Shown: positions 44,097 through 54,466, numbered from the stretch's first letter. The stretch: 64,000 nt of DNA from Paraburkholderia rhynchosiae (GCF_002879865.1 NZ_PNXY01000002.1:186001-250000), one strand, 5' to 3'. Numbers and translations: made by a program. Notes: generated by a model not told the origin, from the sequence alone.

Positions 44097-45074
44097 ATGT
44101 TCGTGGCGTCGCGCGCGGCGTGTGTGATGGCTGCTGCGTTTGCGTTATCGGCGCCTGCTTCGGCGCAGTCCGTGGCGCCTGAAAGCGGCGCTATTACGCC
44201 GGCGGTAAAGCCTGCGGGCTCGGCTACACGAGGCGCGGCATCGTCGGCGCCGGCCGTTGGCGCCAGTGGAGAGATTAATGGCTCAGCGAATGCGAACGCC
44301 GCAGCGAACACGACTGCCGATAGCGCGGCGAGCGCCGATAGCGCGGCATCCGAAGACAGCGAGTTCGACGCACGGCAGAAAGTGCTGAACCAACGCAGCG
44401 ACGAAAACAACTATCGCTACGGCGTCGCCGAGCATAACTGCTACAGCACGTTTTTCGTCAACCACTGCCTGAACAAGGCGCGCGATCAGATGCGCACGGT
44501 GCAGGCGCAGATCCGCAAGGAACAGCTCGCGCTTGACGGCGAGGAGCGCGCGCAACGTGCGCGCAAGCGCGACGAGCAGGCCACGCTCAAACGCGCGCAG
44601 GAGGAAGCGAGCGCGCCGCAGCGCGCCGCCGACGACGCACGTAACGCTGAGGCCTACGAAGAGAAGCAGCGCCAACATCAGCTCAACGAAGCGCAGCGCA
44701 ACGCCGAGGCGCCGCAGCGCAGCGCTAACGCCGAGGCCTATGAGGAGAAGCAGCGTCAGCATGCGATCGACCAGGCCAAGCGCGGCATCAGCCCGTCGAA
44801 AGCCACGGCCAATCAGCAGGCTTACGATCAAAAGCAGGCGGACTTTCAGCGCAAGCTCGACGAGGCTCGTCAGCAGGGCGCGCAAAAGGCTCAGGAACGC
44901 GGACAGAAACAGCAAAGCTTCAAGAAGAAACAGACCGACGCCGCCCAGCATAAAGCCGAAGTGGAAGCGCGCCAGAAGCAGGCTGCCGAGAAAGCCGAGC
45001 AGAAACGTCAGGACCAGTTGAGGCAGCAGAAGCAACTGGAAGAACAGCAGAAGCAGCAACAGCAGCAACAGTGA
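44097..45074 (+). CDS. secreted coiled-coil protein with 28-residue repeats, unknown function
   Basis: About 325 residues with a signal peptide (MFVASRAACVMAAAFALSAPASAQ), so probably periplasmic. After an Ala/Ser/Asn-rich linker it has a domain with two Cys (NCYSTFFVNHCLNKARDQ, about 115-132) followed by about 190 residues rich in Gln, Lys, Glu and Ala predicted to be one long helix. Three 28-residue repeats start at residues 183, 211 and 239. The gene ends in a poly-Gln/Lys tail. An in-frame TTG at 43950 would add 49 Arg/Pro-rich residues; the signal peptide favours 44097. I do not recognise a family beyond local similarity to other secreted coiled-coil proteins of Burkholderiales. Confidence 0.75.
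   Translation: MFVASRAACVMAAAFALSAPASAQSVAPESGAITPAVKPAGSATRGAASSAPAVGASGEINGSANANAAANTTADSAASADSAASEDSEFDARQKVLNQRSDENNYRYGVAEHNCYSTFFVNHCLNKARDQMRTVQAQIRKEQLALDGEERAQRARKRDEQATLKRAQEEASAPQRAADDARNAEAYEEKQRQHQLNEAQRNAEAPQRSANAEAYEEKQRQHAIDQAKRGISPSKATANQQAYDQKQADFQRKLDEARQQGAQKAQERGQKQQSFKKKQTDAAQHKAEVEARQKQAAEKAEQKRQDQLRQQKQLEEQQKQQQQQQ
44643..44846 (+). repeat. three 84-bp-spaced coding repeats
   Basis: 36-bp segments at 44643-44678, 44727-44762 and (diverged) 44811-44846 are spaced exactly 84 bases apart. The first two encode the same NAEAYEEKQRQH; the third encodes a related NQQAYDQKQADF. Twenty-eight residues are four heptads, which fits a coiled coil. Confidence 0.85.
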
Positions 45075-45250
45075 GCCTCGCGCGGCGTCCCGCGCTTGTT
45101 CAGCGGGCGCAAGCGCGGTTGTAGTATCGCAGTAGTGCACGCGGTGGTGCAGACAGTCGCCGTAACGCGTTTTAGGCCGGACAGCAACCTCAGGCAACGG
45201 GCTGAACATGCCGAACATGCAGCCCGCGCCGCAGACGAGCGGAGGCGAGC

Positions 45251-45469
45251 ATGCGCGATCAACATCCCGTCATCAACGCGGACACACTTCGCGACCGTAT
45301 TCTGCAACTGGAATCGGAGCATAGTGGGCTCGACCGTTTGATCGACCGAATGTCGGATGAGCCCGGCATCGACGACTTCGAGTTGCAGCGCCTGAAAAAG
45401 CGCAAACTCAAAGTCAAGGACACCATCATCTTGCTGCAATTGCAGCTCGAACCGGACGTACGCGCCTGA
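45251..45469 (+). CDS. YdcH family (DUF465) small protein
   Basis: A 72-residue helical protein with the DUF465 pattern: LRDRILQLESEHSGLDRLIDRM, an acidic turn, then LQRLKKRKLKVKDTIILLQ. Such proteins are predicted helical hairpins; their role is unknown. It starts 177 bases after the repeat-rich gene and 47 bases before the DinG-type helicase gene. Confidence 0.85.
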   Translation: MRDQHPVINADTLRDRILQLESEHSGLDRLIDRMSDEPGIDDFELQRLKKRKLKVKDTIILLQLQLEPDVRA

Positions 45470-45515
45470 GTTCGCGGCCTGGCAGGCGCCGGGCGCGCGC
45501 CGCGCGAGCCGGATT

Positions 45516-47798
45516 TTGCAGGAAACGCTTGCCTTGAATTCTCCGCTTGAAACTTCACACCGCGCCACGGCCGCCGACGACGTCTCAGGAACCGGCACGC
45601 CCGCGCCGCGTTCTGCCGCGTCCGCGCTGAGCGCGTCGCTCGATCCACGCCGCGCGGCGGAACTGGACGAGATCTTCGCCGACAACGGCTTGCTGGCCAG
45701 GCAGATCGACGGCTATCGCTCGCGTGCGTCGCAGGTCGAAATGTCGCGCGCCGTCGCGGCCGCAATGGAAGCATCGGGCCGGGCGCTGCCCGAGCCCGCG
45801 ATGTTGGAGGCGCAGAAGCGTCCGGCGCGGCGTCTGCAATCTGCCGGCGCCGAGGCAGCGCCCGCAACCGTACAAGGCGACGACACGCCGGGCCTCGATG
45901 GTAGCGAAAACACGCTGATCGTCGAGGCGGGCACAGGCACCGGCAAAACCTATGCGTATCTGGTGCCGGCCATGTTGTGGGGCGGCAAGGTGATCGTCTC
46001 GACGGGGACCAAGCACCTGCAGGATCAGCTCTTTCAACGCGACATTCCGACCGTGCGCGATGCGCTTGCCGTGCCGGTCTCGGTGGCGATGCTCAAGGGC
46101 CGCGCGAACTATCTGTGCCACTACTATCTGCAGCGCACCGCCGATAACGGCCGGTTGCCGTCGCGCCAGGAAACTTCGTATCTGCAGGACATCGTTCGCT
46201 TCGCGAAGATCACGCGTACGGGCGACAAGGCCGAACTCGCGAGCGTGCCGGAAACGGCGGCGGTCTGGCCGATGGTCACGTCGACACGCGACAATTGTCT
46301 CGGCCAGGAGTGTCCGCATTACAAGGACTGCTTCGTGATGCAGGCGCGCCGCGAGGCGCAGCAGGCCGACATCGTCGTGGTCAATCATCACCTCTTTTTC
46401 GCCGACATCATGCTGCGCGATACCGGCATGGCTGAATTGCTGCCCACGGCCAACACGGTCATCTTCGATGAAGCGCATCAACTGCCCGAGACCGCCACGC
46501 TGTTTTTCGGCGAGACGCTTTCCACCGCGCAGTTTCTCGAGCTTGCGCGCGATTCGGTCGCCGAGGGCTTGGGCCATGCACGCGACGCGGTCGACTGGGT
46601 CAAGCTCGGCTCGACGCTCGAACGTGCCGCGCGTGACGTGCGGCTCGCGTTCAAGGAAGACTCCGTGCGCTTGTCGATCGGTCAGTTGCCGGACGATCAT
46701 CCGTTGTTCGCTGCGCTCGAAGCGCTGGAGGCCGAACTCGATGCACTGGAGTCGGCGCTCGGGGGGCAGGCTGAACGTGCCGAGTCGATTGGCGTATGTC
46801 TGCGCCGCGCGCGCGAGTTGCACGGCGTGCTCGCCGGGTGGACCACGCCGCCTACCGAACGCGAGCGTCAAGCGGCAGATGCCGCTCACAGCGGCCCGGC
46901 CGACAGCAAGAGTGAACGTGCCGATCCTGATGAGAAGGTGCGCTGGATCGAGGTTTTCGCGCATACGGTGCAGTTGCACGAAACGCCGCTTTCGGTCGCG
47001 CCGATTTTCGCGAAGCAGCGCGCCGGCGTGCCGCGCGCCTGGATATTCACATCGGCCACGTTATCGGTGCGCGGCGACTTCACGCACTACGCGGCCCAAA
47101 TGGGGTTGAACGCAAAACGTTCGATGACGTTGCCGAGTCCGTTCGACTATCCGTCGCAAGCGCTTCTGTATGTGCCGCGCAATCTGCCGCAGCCGTCGTC
47201 GCCGATGTTCACCGACGCCGTGTTCGATGCGGCGTTGCCGGCCATTGAAGCATCGGGAGGAGGGGTGTTCATGTTGTGCACGACGTTGCGCGCCGTGGAC
47301 CGGATCTCGGCGAAACTGCGCGACGTAATCGAATCGCGCGGCTGGAACTATCCGCTGCTAGTTCAGGGCGACGCAAGCCGCACGGAACTGCTCGATCGCT
47401 TTCGCGCTTACGGCAACGCGATTCTGGTTGGCAGTCAGAGCTTCTGGGAAGGTGTCGACGTGCGCGGCGACGCACTGTCGCTCGTGGTCATCGACAAGCT
47501 GCCGTTCGCACCGCCTGACGATCCAGTTCTCTCTGCGCGGCTCGATGCGCTGACGAAGAAAGGTCTGAGCCCGTTTGCGGTTCATCAACTGCCGCAGGCT
47601 GTCATCACGCTGAAGCAGGGCGCGGGACGGCTGATTCGTGCGGAGACCGATCGCGGCGTTCTGATGATCTGCGACACGCGTCTCGTCGATAAACCTTATG
47701 GGCGCCGGATCTGGCAGAGCTTGCCGCCGTTCAAGCGCACTCGTGAGATCGAGGTCGTGCGCGAGTTCTTTGAAGAGAACGGGAAGCCCGCTCAATAG
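45516..47798 (+). CDS. ATP-dependent DNA helicase, DinG/YoaA (XPD-like) family
   Basis: A superfamily 2 5'-3' helicase with an iron-sulfur cluster, acting on damaged or structured DNA and R-loops. The roughly 760-residue protein has Walker A GTGTGKT at about 139-145, Cys residues for the 4Fe-4S cluster (LCHYY, then CLGQECPHYKDC), the DEAH box at 318-321, and motif VI QGAGRLIR near the C terminus. Start is TTG at 45516; a second TTG at 45534 has AGGAAA eight bases upstream and is equally possible. The first 110 residues are variable. DinG or YoaA cannot be told apart with certainty. Confidence 0.9.
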   Translation: MQETLALNSPLETSHRATAADDVSGTGTPAPRSAASALSASLDPRRAAELDEIFADNGLLARQIDGYRSRASQVEMSRAVAAAMEASGRALPEPAMLEAQKRPARRLQSAGAEAAPATVQGDDTPGLDGSENTLIVEAGTGTGKTYAYLVPAMLWGGKVIVSTGTKHLQDQLFQRDIPTVRDALAVPVSVAMLKGRANYLCHYYLQRTADNGRLPSRQETSYLQDIVRFAKITRTGDKAELASVPETAAVWPMVTSTRDNCLGQECPHYKDCFVMQARREAQQADIVVVNHHLFFADIMLRDTGMAELLPTANTVIFDEAHQLPETATLFFGETLSTAQFLELARDSVAEGLGHARDAVDWVKLGSTLERAARDVRLAFKEDSVRLSIGQLPDDHPLFAALEALEAELDALESALGGQAERAESIGVCLRRARELHGVLAGWTTPPTERERQAADAAHSGPADSKSERADPDEKVRWIEVFAHTVQLHETPLSVAPIFAKQRAGVPRAWIFTSATLSVRGDFTHYAAQMGLNAKRSMTLPSPFDYPSQALLYVPRNLPQPSSPMFTDAVFDAALPAIEASGGGVFMLCTTLRAVDRISAKLRDVIESRGWNYPLLVQGDASRTELLDRFRAYGNAILVGSQSFWEGVDVRGDALSLVVIDKLPFAPPDDPVLSARLDALTKKGLSPFAVHQLPQAVITLKQGAGRLIRAETDRGVLMICDTRLVDKPYGRRIWQSLPPFKRTREIEVVREFFEENGKPAQ

Positions 47799-47846
47799 CC
47801 GAATTCAATTCTGAGAGTGCCGTCGCAGAAAACGGCGCTTGAATGA

Positions 47847-47880
47847 CAAAACGCCACGGATGCGAATCCGTGGCGTTTTG
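47847..47880. terminator. bidirectional Rho-independent terminator
   Basis: A perfect 15-bp stem (47847-47861 with 47866-47880) with a GCGA loop. A-rich and T-rich flanks serve both the helicase gene (plus) and the lipoprotein gene (minus). Confidence 0.95.
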
Positions 47881-47950
47881 TTTTCCTGCTCAGGAAATCG
47901 CGATGATTTCCCGATGCAGTTTCGCCCGAAGGCGAACCCTATGCGACAGC

Positions 47951-48211
47951 TTACTGGCTTGCGCCCGAAGCCGGAGCAGCAGCCGAAGCAGCAGCGCCTG
48001 CGTCCGAAGCAGCGGTCGTAGCCGAAGCAGCAGCGTCGCTCGCAGCAGCAGCCGCACCCGAAGCAGCAGCAGCCGAATCCGAAGCTGCGGCAGCCGGTGC
48101 CGAAGCGGCAGCTGCGTCGCTAGCGGGGGCAGCGGCTTGGTCGTTGCTCTTGTTGCATGCAGCCAGTGCCACAGCTGCCAACAGGGATGCTACGAGGAGG
48201 GATTTCTTCAT
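47951..48211 (-). CDS. small Ala-rich lipoprotein, unknown function
   Basis: An 86-residue protein with a lipoprotein signal (MKKSLLVASLLAAVALAAC, lipidated Cys19). The mature part is nearly all Ala, Ser and Asp/Thr in short repeats such as SDAAAAS, and ends GASQ. AAGGA seven or eight bases before the ATG at 48211 sets this start over the GTG at 48217. Composition and size recall Lpp-like or entericidin-like small lipoproteins, but there is no heptad pattern of Lpp and no clear relative. It is transcribed alone, against the helicase gene. Confidence 0.8.
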   Translation of the reverse strand: MKKSLLVASLLAAVALAACNKSNDQAAAPASDAAAASAPAAAASDSAAAASGAAAAASDAAASATTAASDAGAAASAAAPASGASQ

Positions 48212-48444
48212 GATCACGTCCTTTTATGGTTAAAGGTAAGCAACAGCGCAAAATAATACCGGTAATGTGCTCCAACACCGACCTGGGCCGCTGGTGGAGA
48301 CGCTCTTTTGACGAGCAGGAATCTTCCCTACGGCTTGGGCGGAAATTATATGCACTTTCGTACTGACAATCCATAAATCCGGGGTCAATACGTTGTCTTT
48401 CTCATACAAAAATTCCAACGTACGTGTATAACAGGCAAGCGGCG

Positions 48445-49695
48445 CTACACAAGCTCGCCCACCTGTATCCAGCCCGCACGATACCACTCGTGCAGCCGTG
48501 CTGTCACCGACGAATCGTGTGAGAGTGTTACAAAGCGTTTCGCACTCAGGCAACGGCGATCGGCGAGATCAAACAACCACTTTTTTGCGCCGTCGAATGA
48601 CGTTTTCTCTCCATTTACGAAGAAAAAACGGCGGTTGTACAACAGATTGGTTTTGCGGTCCAGCCGAACACCCAACCTCGATGCCTGACTGATAAAACGG
48701 GCTTCGTTGAGCGGCCTTTGCGGCGGATCAAAGACGACACTCGGCTTGGGCTCGCTGAGGTACGTGCCAAGGAACGACGCAACGTCCTGCTCATTCCAGC
48801 TAATCCCAGCAAGGATTGCGCCAACGCGTTCGACCAACGCTGCGGGCAACTCCGCGGGCCGGTCCACGGCCGGTTGCCGAGGGTCGCGATAGAGCGCCCC
48901 CGGCTGGCCGTTCGCTTCGCCGCGTTCGGCCAGGTGGTAAAGGAACTGCGCCGTCAGTTCGCCCGCGGACGGTGCGCGAAAACCGATCGAGCATGTCATG
49001 CATTCGCCTTCGGCCACGCCGTCATGCGCGATGTGCGGCGGCAGATACAACATGTCGCCAGGCTCCAACACCCACTCTTGTTCCGCCTCAAAGTTCTGTA
49101 AAACTTTCAAGGGCAGGCCGGCTTGCAGCGTCAGATCTTTCTGGGCGCTGATGCGCCAGCGCCGCTTGCCTTTTACTTGCAAAAGAAACACATCGTAGGA
49201 ATCGAAGTGCGGACCTACACCGCCGCCCTCGGTCGCATAAGAGATCATCAGATCGTCGAGACGCGCATCCGGCACGAAGCGGAAACGGTCGAGCAGGGCG
49301 CGCGCGCGATCGTCGTAGAGGTCCACGCCCTGCACGAGCAGGGTCCACGCGCGCTGCTTGACCGACGGCAGTTCGTCGGCCGCGAATGGTCCATGCTCGA
49401 GCTGCCATTTGTTGCGGAAATGCGTGATAAGCCGGGCCTCGACTTCATCCCGGTCCGCCAGTTCGAAAAACTCGTCGCGTGCGAGCGGCGACTCGACGTT
49501 CGGGATCGCCTGGCGAATCAACAAAGGCTTTTTTTGCCAGTACCGGCGCATGAATTGCGACGGCGTCAGGTTGCCGAGCAGCGGCGTCGGCGTGTCGGGT
49601 GAAGGCGGGAGAATCACGGGATCCGGCTTTGTAGCCAGTGGCGAATTGCGTGCCGAAGCTGCTTCGGCCGGGTGGTCAGTGGGCCGCTTGGGCAT
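48445..49695 (-). CDS. cupin/JmjC-type 2-oxoglutarate oxygenase (ribosomal oxygenase, YcfD-like)
   Basis: A 416-residue Fe(II)/2-oxoglutarate-dependent oxygenase. The iron triad is His163 and Asp165 in GPHFDSYD and probably His224 in PPHIAHDG. The domain order (JmjC barrel, dimerisation helices, C-terminal winged helix) fits YcfD/RoxA, which hydroxylates Arg81 of ribosomal protein L16. The first 40 residues are Pro-rich and extra. The ATG at 49695 overlaps the -10 region of the divergent slyD gene. A strong family call; the substrate is inferred. Confidence 0.88.
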   Translation of the reverse strand: MPKRPTDHPAEAASARNSPLATKPDPVILPPSPDTPTPLLGNLTPSQFMRRYWQKKPLLIRQAIPNVESPLARDEFFELADRDEVEARLITHFRNKWQLEHGPFAADELPSVKQRAWTLLVQGVDLYDDRARALLDRFRFVPDARLDDLMISYATEGGGVGPHFDSYDVFLLQVKGKRRWRISAQKDLTLQAGLPLKVLQNFEAEQEWVLEPGDMLYLPPHIAHDGVAEGECMTCSIGFRAPSAGELTAQFLYHLAERGEANGQPGALYRDPRQPAVDRPAELPAALVERVGAILAGISWNEQDVASFLGTYLSEPKPSVVFDPPQRPLNEARFISQASRLGVRLDRKTNLLYNRRFFFVNGEKTSFDGAKKWLFDLADRRCLSAKRFVTLSHDSSVTARLHEWYRAGWIQVGELV

Positions 49696-49697
49696 CG

Positions 49698-49703
49698 TAT
49701 AAT
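49698..49703 (+). promoter_or_regulatory. candidate -10 box of slyD
   Basis: A perfect TATAAT lies 24 bases before the slyD ATG and directly adjoins the start of the divergent oxygenase gene. No strong -35 element is seen. Confidence 0.5.
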
Positions 49704-49727
49704 GTGAGTTGTATTCTGGAGAATCGA

Positions 49728-50267
49728 ATGAAAATCGCAAAGAACACCGTCGTGTCGGTCGCCTACAAGCTGTCGGATGCGCAGGGCAATCTGATTGAAG
49801 AGAGCGACGAGCCGATGGTCTATCTGCACGGCGGCTATGATGGCACGTTCCCCAAGATCGAGGAAGAGCTCGACGGCCACGAGGCCGGCTTCGAGACCCA
49901 GATCCAGCTCGAGCCGCAAGATGCGTTCGGTGAGTACGATCCGGACCTCGTGAAGATCGAGCCGCGCAATCGCTTTCCGGAACCGCTCGAAGTCGGCATG
50001 CAGTTCGAAGGCACGCCGGAAGAAGGGGACGAGGATCTCGATTCGCTCGTCTACGTGGTGACCGACGTCGCGGAAGACAAGGTCGTGCTCGACGGCAACC
50101 ATCCGCTCGCCGGCATGGCCTTGCGTTTTGCGTTGACGGTGAGAGACGTGCGTCCGGCGACTGAAGACGAAATCCAGCACGAACACGCGCACGGTGCCGA
50201 CGGCCTCGAAGTCCTCGATGAAGACGACGAAGCCGACGACGACAAGTCAGGGCCCACGCTGCACTGA
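49728..50267 (+). CDS. slyD: FKBP-type peptidyl-prolyl isomerase SlyD
   Basis: A cytoplasmic prolyl isomerase and chaperone. The 179-residue protein has the split FKBP domain with an inserted IF chaperone domain (about 75-125): KNTVVSVAYKLSDAQGNLIEES, then VYLHGGYDGTFPKIEEEL. The C terminus is acidic with some His (HEHAHGADG) but lacks the long His/Cys metal-binding tail of E. coli SlyD, so nickel storage is doubtful. GGAG lies seven bases before the ATG. Its last 21 bases overlap the end of the convergent phosphoesterase-like gene. Confidence 0.92.
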   Translation: MKIAKNTVVSVAYKLSDAQGNLIEESDEPMVYLHGGYDGTFPKIEEELDGHEAGFETQIQLEPQDAFGEYDPDLVKIEPRNRFPEPLEVGMQFEGTPEEGDEDLDSLVYVVTDVAEDKVVLDGNHPLAGMALRFALTVRDVRPATEDEIQHEHAHGADGLEVLDEDDEADDDKSGPTLH

Positions 50268-51623
50268 GCTTGCGGGCACGCCGGGAGCGCTTGAAGCCCC
50301 CGGCGCGTGTGGCTGTGAGGGCGGGACCGACTGCGCGGGCGGGATTGAAGTGGCGGGTCCGTATCCGCCGCCGCCCTGGTCGGCTGGAATGCGCGGCAAC
50401 TGCTCGAGTTGCTGCGAGTCGGGTTGTGGCTGGCCGGGCGTCTGCAACAACGGCGGCAACTCGGACGCTGGCCCGAGCGCTGGCACGGCCGGCATCGACG
50501 CGGCCGGCTCCTCGCGTGGCAACGCGGGTTGCGTGGTCGGCATGGGCATCTGCCGCGGCACATCGCGCACACTCACGCGGAACGGCGTTTTTCTGCCGAA
50601 GTCCGTTTCTATCTGAATCCACTGGTTAAGACGATCATGCGGCGCGAGCGCGACGCGAGTGAGGTTCGTCACCAGATTTCCCTTGTCATTGCGTAGCGGC
50701 TGATCGATCACGAAGCCGGCGCTTGCGCGTTCGTCGTCGGAATGAATCACGAGCACCGGTCCGCGAAAAGTCTGCGCGAGCTTCACGAGGCTGCGCTTGA
50801 ACTCGAGAAATCCGTCGCGGCGCGGATTGCGTCCAAAGCGTAGCCATGCAAAACGCTCGGGCCGTTCATAGCGCTCGGGATCGGGATCGCCCTGAATGAA
50901 CACGACGATTGCGCGTGCGTCGCGGCGCTTTGCATATTCGCCCGCGTGTTCGAGCCAGAACGCGTTTGCGATCACGCGGTCTTCGAACTCGCCGTTACGG
51001 CCGCCCGCGGTCAGGTAGTGATTGTTCGGACCCGGCGCATTCAGGCCCACGAACACGGTGTCTCCCATCAGCCAGCGCACGTTCTCGCGATACGGACGAA
51101 AGCGCGATACTTCGCTCTCGCGCGTCAACGCAATCGGGTTCTGGCCCATCGAGTTCGGGTCGCTAAAGAGCGTCTGGCGTAACTGGTCGAGTCGTTCCAC
51201 CGGATCGAAACCGCCGGCCTGTGCGGTGGCGCAATCGACCCAGTCGTGCTGCCCCGGAATGAAGATAAGCGCGGGTCGCGAGGTTTCGAGCAATGCATGC
51301 CGGCGTTCGTAGAGCGCGTCGTGACAGGTTTCTTTCGGGCCCTTCAGGTTGCCGTCATACACGATGAACGACACGTCGCGCTCCCGGCCGATCGCATCGA
51401 TCAGCCGTTGCGTGGGCGCTTCGTCGGCGGAACTCTGCATCGTGTTGGCGATGACCGCGAAGCTATAGTTCCGCGCCGCCGCATACGCCGGCGCCGCTGC
51501 GATCAGAAACCCAAAGGTCGCGGCGAGCGGCATGAGGCCGCCCGCTAGCATGGAGGCAATGCTCAGCGCCGCACGGAATGTGCGCGGACGCTGCGAGTGA
51601 CGGCGTGCGTCAATGATTGGCAT
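50247..51623 (-). CDS. secreted metallophosphoesterase-like protein, degenerate motifs
   Basis: A 458-residue protein with an N-terminal signal or anchor (about 18-49, ending APAYAA). The core resembles calcineurin-like phosphoesterases, but motifs are altered: [10 protein letters not shown] where GDxx(D/N) is expected, PGQHDW for GNHD, and VIHSDDE where GHxH is usual. It may therefore be inactive or have a changed reaction. The last 90 residues are Pro/Gln/Ala-rich and disordered. It starts 14 bases inside the end of mutS and ends 21 bases inside slyD, so it is tightly fitted between the two. Function unknown. Confidence 0.75.
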   Translation of the reverse strand: MPIIDARRHSQRPRTFRAALSIASMLAGGLMPLAATFGFLIAAAPAYAAARNYSFAVIANTMQSSADEAPTQRLIDAIGRERDVSFIVYDGNLKGPKETCHDALYERRHALLETSRPALIFIPGQHDWVDCATAQAGGFDPVERLDQLRQTLFSDPNSMGQNPIALTRESEVSRFRPYRENVRWLMGDTVFVGLNAPGPNNHYLTAGGRNGEFEDRVIANAFWLEHAGEYAKRRDARAIVVFIQGDPDPERYERPERFAWLRFGRNPRRDGFLEFKRSLVKLAQTFRGPVLVIHSDDERASAGFVIDQPLRNDKGNLVTNLTRVALAPHDRLNQWIQIETDFGRKTPFRVSVRDVPRQMPMPTTQPALPREEPAASMPAVPALGPASELPPLLQTPGQPQPDSQQLEQLPRIPADQGGGGYGPATSIPPAQSVPPSQPHAPGASSAPGVPASSVQRGP

Positions 51624-54297
51624 CCCGCGCGGCGGCCAGCTCATGAAGTTCGTACAGCAGATCGAGTGCTTCGCGTGGGCGCAGGTCGTTAGGATCGATG
51701 GCGCGCAGACGCTCGACGAGCGCTTGCATAGCGGGAGATGCCGCAGGCGATTGATTGGCGCTGTCGCGCGCGTCGTCCGCGTCTTCCAGCAGCATCGGCA
51801 AGGGTGCCGCGAACAGATCGAGCTGCGGCGCCGGTTGCGCCGCCGATTGCTGTTCGAGATGCGCGAGATGTTTGCGCGCCGCGCGAATCACTGCGTTGGG
51901 CACTCCAGCGAGCTGTGCGACCTGCAAACCGTAGCTCTGATTCGCCGGTCCTTCGTTGACTGCGTGCAGGAATACGATGCCGTGTCCATGCTCGACCGCC
52001 GACAGATGCACGTTGGCCGCTTGCGGGAACTCGGCCGGCAGTTGTGTGAGCTCGAAGTAATGTGTCGCGAACAGCGTATGGCAACCATTGTGCGCAAGCA
52101 GATGCCGCGCGATGGCCCACGCGAGCGCAAGGCCGTCGAACGTGGAGGTGCCGCGACCGATTTCATCCATCAGCACGAGGCTTTGTGGCGTGGCGTCGTT
52201 CAGGATTGCAGCGGCTTCCGTCATCTCGACCATGAACGTCGAGCGGCCGCCGGCGAGATCGTCCGCGGCACCGATGCGCGTGAAGATGCGGTCGATCGGG
52301 CCGAATGCGGCACGCCGTGCAGGCACGTAGCTGCCCACATACGCCAGCAACGCGATTAGCGCCGTCTGACGCATGAAGGTCGATTTACCGCCCATGTTGG
52401 GGCCGGTGATCAGCAGCAGTTTGCGCTCGGGTGTGAGCGTGCAGTCGTTTGCGATGAATTGCTCGACCTGTGCCTCGACAACCGGATGGCGGCCCTGTTC
52501 GATTTCGATGCCCGTATTCGGCGAGAAACTCGGCGCGACCCAGTCGAGTGCGCGGGCGCGCTCGGCGAAGGCCGTCAGAAGATCGAGTTCCGCGAGCGCC
52601 GACGCGACGCGCTGGCAATCCGGAATGAAAGGCAGCAGCATCTGCAACAACGCGTCGTAGAGCGAGCGCTCGCGGGTCAATGCGCGTTCCTGCGCGGACA
52701 ACGCCTTGTCTTCGAACGTCTTCAGTTCCGGCGTGATGTAGCGCTCGGCGTTCTTCAACGTCTGACGGCGGCGATAGTCGTCAGGCACTTTGTCGGTCTG
52801 GCCGCGCGTGACCTCGATATAAAAGCCGTGCACCTTGTTGTATTCGACGCGCAAGTTGCCGATGCGCGTGCGCGTGCGTTCACGGGTTTCCAGATCGATC
52901 AGGAATTGCCCGCAGTTCTCCGAAATATCTCTGAGTTCGTCGAGCTCCGCTTCGTAGCCGCGCGCGATCACGCCGCCGTCACGCACCATGGCGGACGGTT
53001 CTTGCGCGATGGCACGCGTGAGCAACTCCACGCAAGCTTGCGGCGGTTCCAGCGACGCGTCGATACGCGCAAGCGCGTCCGCGTTCGACGAAACGGCCGC
53101 CAGTTGCGCGCGAAGTTCGGGCAGCGCGATGAAGGTGTCGCGCAAGCTCGACAGATCACGAGGCCGCGCCGACAACAGCGCGAGACGGCCCGTGATCCGT
53201 TCGATGTCGGAGATATGCCGCAGCGCGCCGCGCAGCGAGTCGACGCTCGCGCCCGCGGGCGCCTCGAGCAACGCGCCGATAGCCTGTTGACGCGACTGTG
53301 CAACCGCCGATTCGCGCGGCGGATGATGCAGCCAGTGACGCAGCAGACGGCTGCCCATGGTCGTGCAGCAGGTGTCGAGCAGCGAGCACAGCGTGGGCGA
53401 TTCGGTGCCGCGCAGCGTTTCAGTGAGTTCGAGGTTGCGCCGCGTGGCGGGGTCGAGGCCAATATATTCGGATTCGTATTCGACCTTCAGGCTGCGCACG
53501 TGCCGCAGTTGCTGGCCTTGTGTGGCCGCCGCATACAGCAGCAACGCGCCGGCCGCGCCGCATGCGCAGGTGAGCGAATGCGCGCCGAAGCCGTCGAGCC
53601 CTGCGACTTCCAGTTGATCGCACAGACGCTGCGTACCCGAGGCGATATCGAAATGCCATGCGGGCACGCGCGTGAGCGCGCCGGCATTCGTGGGCGGCGT
53701 CCAGCTTGATGAATCGGCAGCCGTGTCGGCCACAAGGATTTCCGCGGGGCGAATCCGTTCGAGCGCTGCCGCGACCTGATCCGGCGCGACTTCTGCGAGC
53801 CGCAATGCGCCGCTCGCGAGATTCAGCCATGCGAGCCCCACGCTCGTCGCAACGCCGCGGCGATTGTGCGCGACGCACAACGCGAGCAGAAAAACGTCGC
53901 TCTTGTCGGACAGCAGCGCCGCGTCGGTCAGCGTGCCGGGCGTGACCACGCGCACCACCTTGCGCTCCACCGGACCCTTCGATGTGGCCGGGTCGCCGAT
54001 CTGCTCGCAAATCGCCACGGATTCGCCGAGCTTCACCAGCTTCGCCAGATACTGTTCGACAGCGTGATGCGGCACGCCCGCCATCTTGATCGGATTGCCC
54101 GCCGATGCGCCGCGCTGCGTGAGCGTGAGATCGAGCAGACGCGCGGCTTTTTCCGCGTCTTCGAAAAAGAGTTCGTAGAAGTCGCCCATCCGGTAAAACA
54201 CAAGCGTGTCCGGATGCTCAGCCTTGATGCGAAGGTACTGTTGCATCATTGGCGTGTGTTGTGCGACGTCGCTGGCCGCTGCGGTTTGAATGCCCAT
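51610..54297 (-). CDS. mutS: DNA mismatch repair protein MutS
   Basis: Recognises mismatches and starts repair with MutL. The 895-residue protein has the mismatch-binding domain with the Phe-x-Glu-like motif in [11 protein letters not shown] (about 34-44), the connector, lever and clamp domains, and the ATPase domain with Walker [10 protein letters not shown] near residue 632, then the Walker B-type [13 protein letters not shown]. The C terminus keeps the helix-turn-helix dimerisation region and a tetramerisation tail. It is monocistronic except for overlap with the downstream phosphoesterase-like gene. Confidence 0.98.
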   Translation of the reverse strand: MGIQTAAASDVAQHTPMMQQYLRIKAEHPDTLVFYRMGDFYELFFEDAEKAARLLDLTLTQRGASAGNPIKMAGVPHHAVEQYLAKLVKLGESVAICEQIGDPATSKGPVERKVVRVVTPGTLTDAALLSDKSDVFLLALCVAHNRRGVATSVGLAWLNLASGALRLAEVAPDQVAAALERIRPAEILVADTAADSSSWTPPTNAGALTRVPAWHFDIASGTQRLCDQLEVAGLDGFGAHSLTCACGAAGALLLYAAATQGQQLRHVRSLKVEYESEYIGLDPATRRNLELTETLRGTESPTLCSLLDTCCTTMGSRLLRHWLHHPPRESAVAQSRQQAIGALLEAPAGASVDSLRGALRHISDIERITGRLALLSARPRDLSSLRDTFIALPELRAQLAAVSSNADALARIDASLEPPQACVELLTRAIAQEPSAMVRDGGVIARGYEAELDELRDISENCGQFLIDLETRERTRTRIGNLRVEYNKVHGFYIEVTRGQTDKVPDDYRRRQTLKNAERYITPELKTFEDKALSAQERALTRERSLYDALLQMLLPFIPDCQRVASALAELDLLTAFAERARALDWVAPSFSPNTGIEIEQGRHPVVEAQVEQFIANDCTLTPERKLLLITGPNMGGKSTFMRQTALIALLAYVGSYVPARRAAFGPIDRIFTRIGAADDLAGGRSTFMVEMTEAAAILNDATPQSLVLMDEIGRGTSTFDGLALAWAIARHLLAHNGCHTLFATHYFELTQLPAEFPQAANVHLSAVEHGHGIVFLHAVNEGPANQSYGLQVAQLAGVPNAVIRAARKHLAHLEQQSAAQPAPQLDLFAAPLPMLLEDADDARDSANQSPAASPAMQALVERLRAIDPNDLRPREALDLLYELHELAAARDANH

Positions 54298-54466
54298 CCT
54301 CGGTGTCTTTTTGCGTTAGCTGTTCAGGGCGTGAGTTTAACCCGCCGACGCGGCGAGCGGACCCTGGCCGGATGGCCAACGCGCGAAGTCGCGCGTATTG
54401 CGCCGCTCGATTCTTGCGCCTGGGGAACCATGCGCGTAACGCTCAAGACGTGCGCTCACGCCGTCG

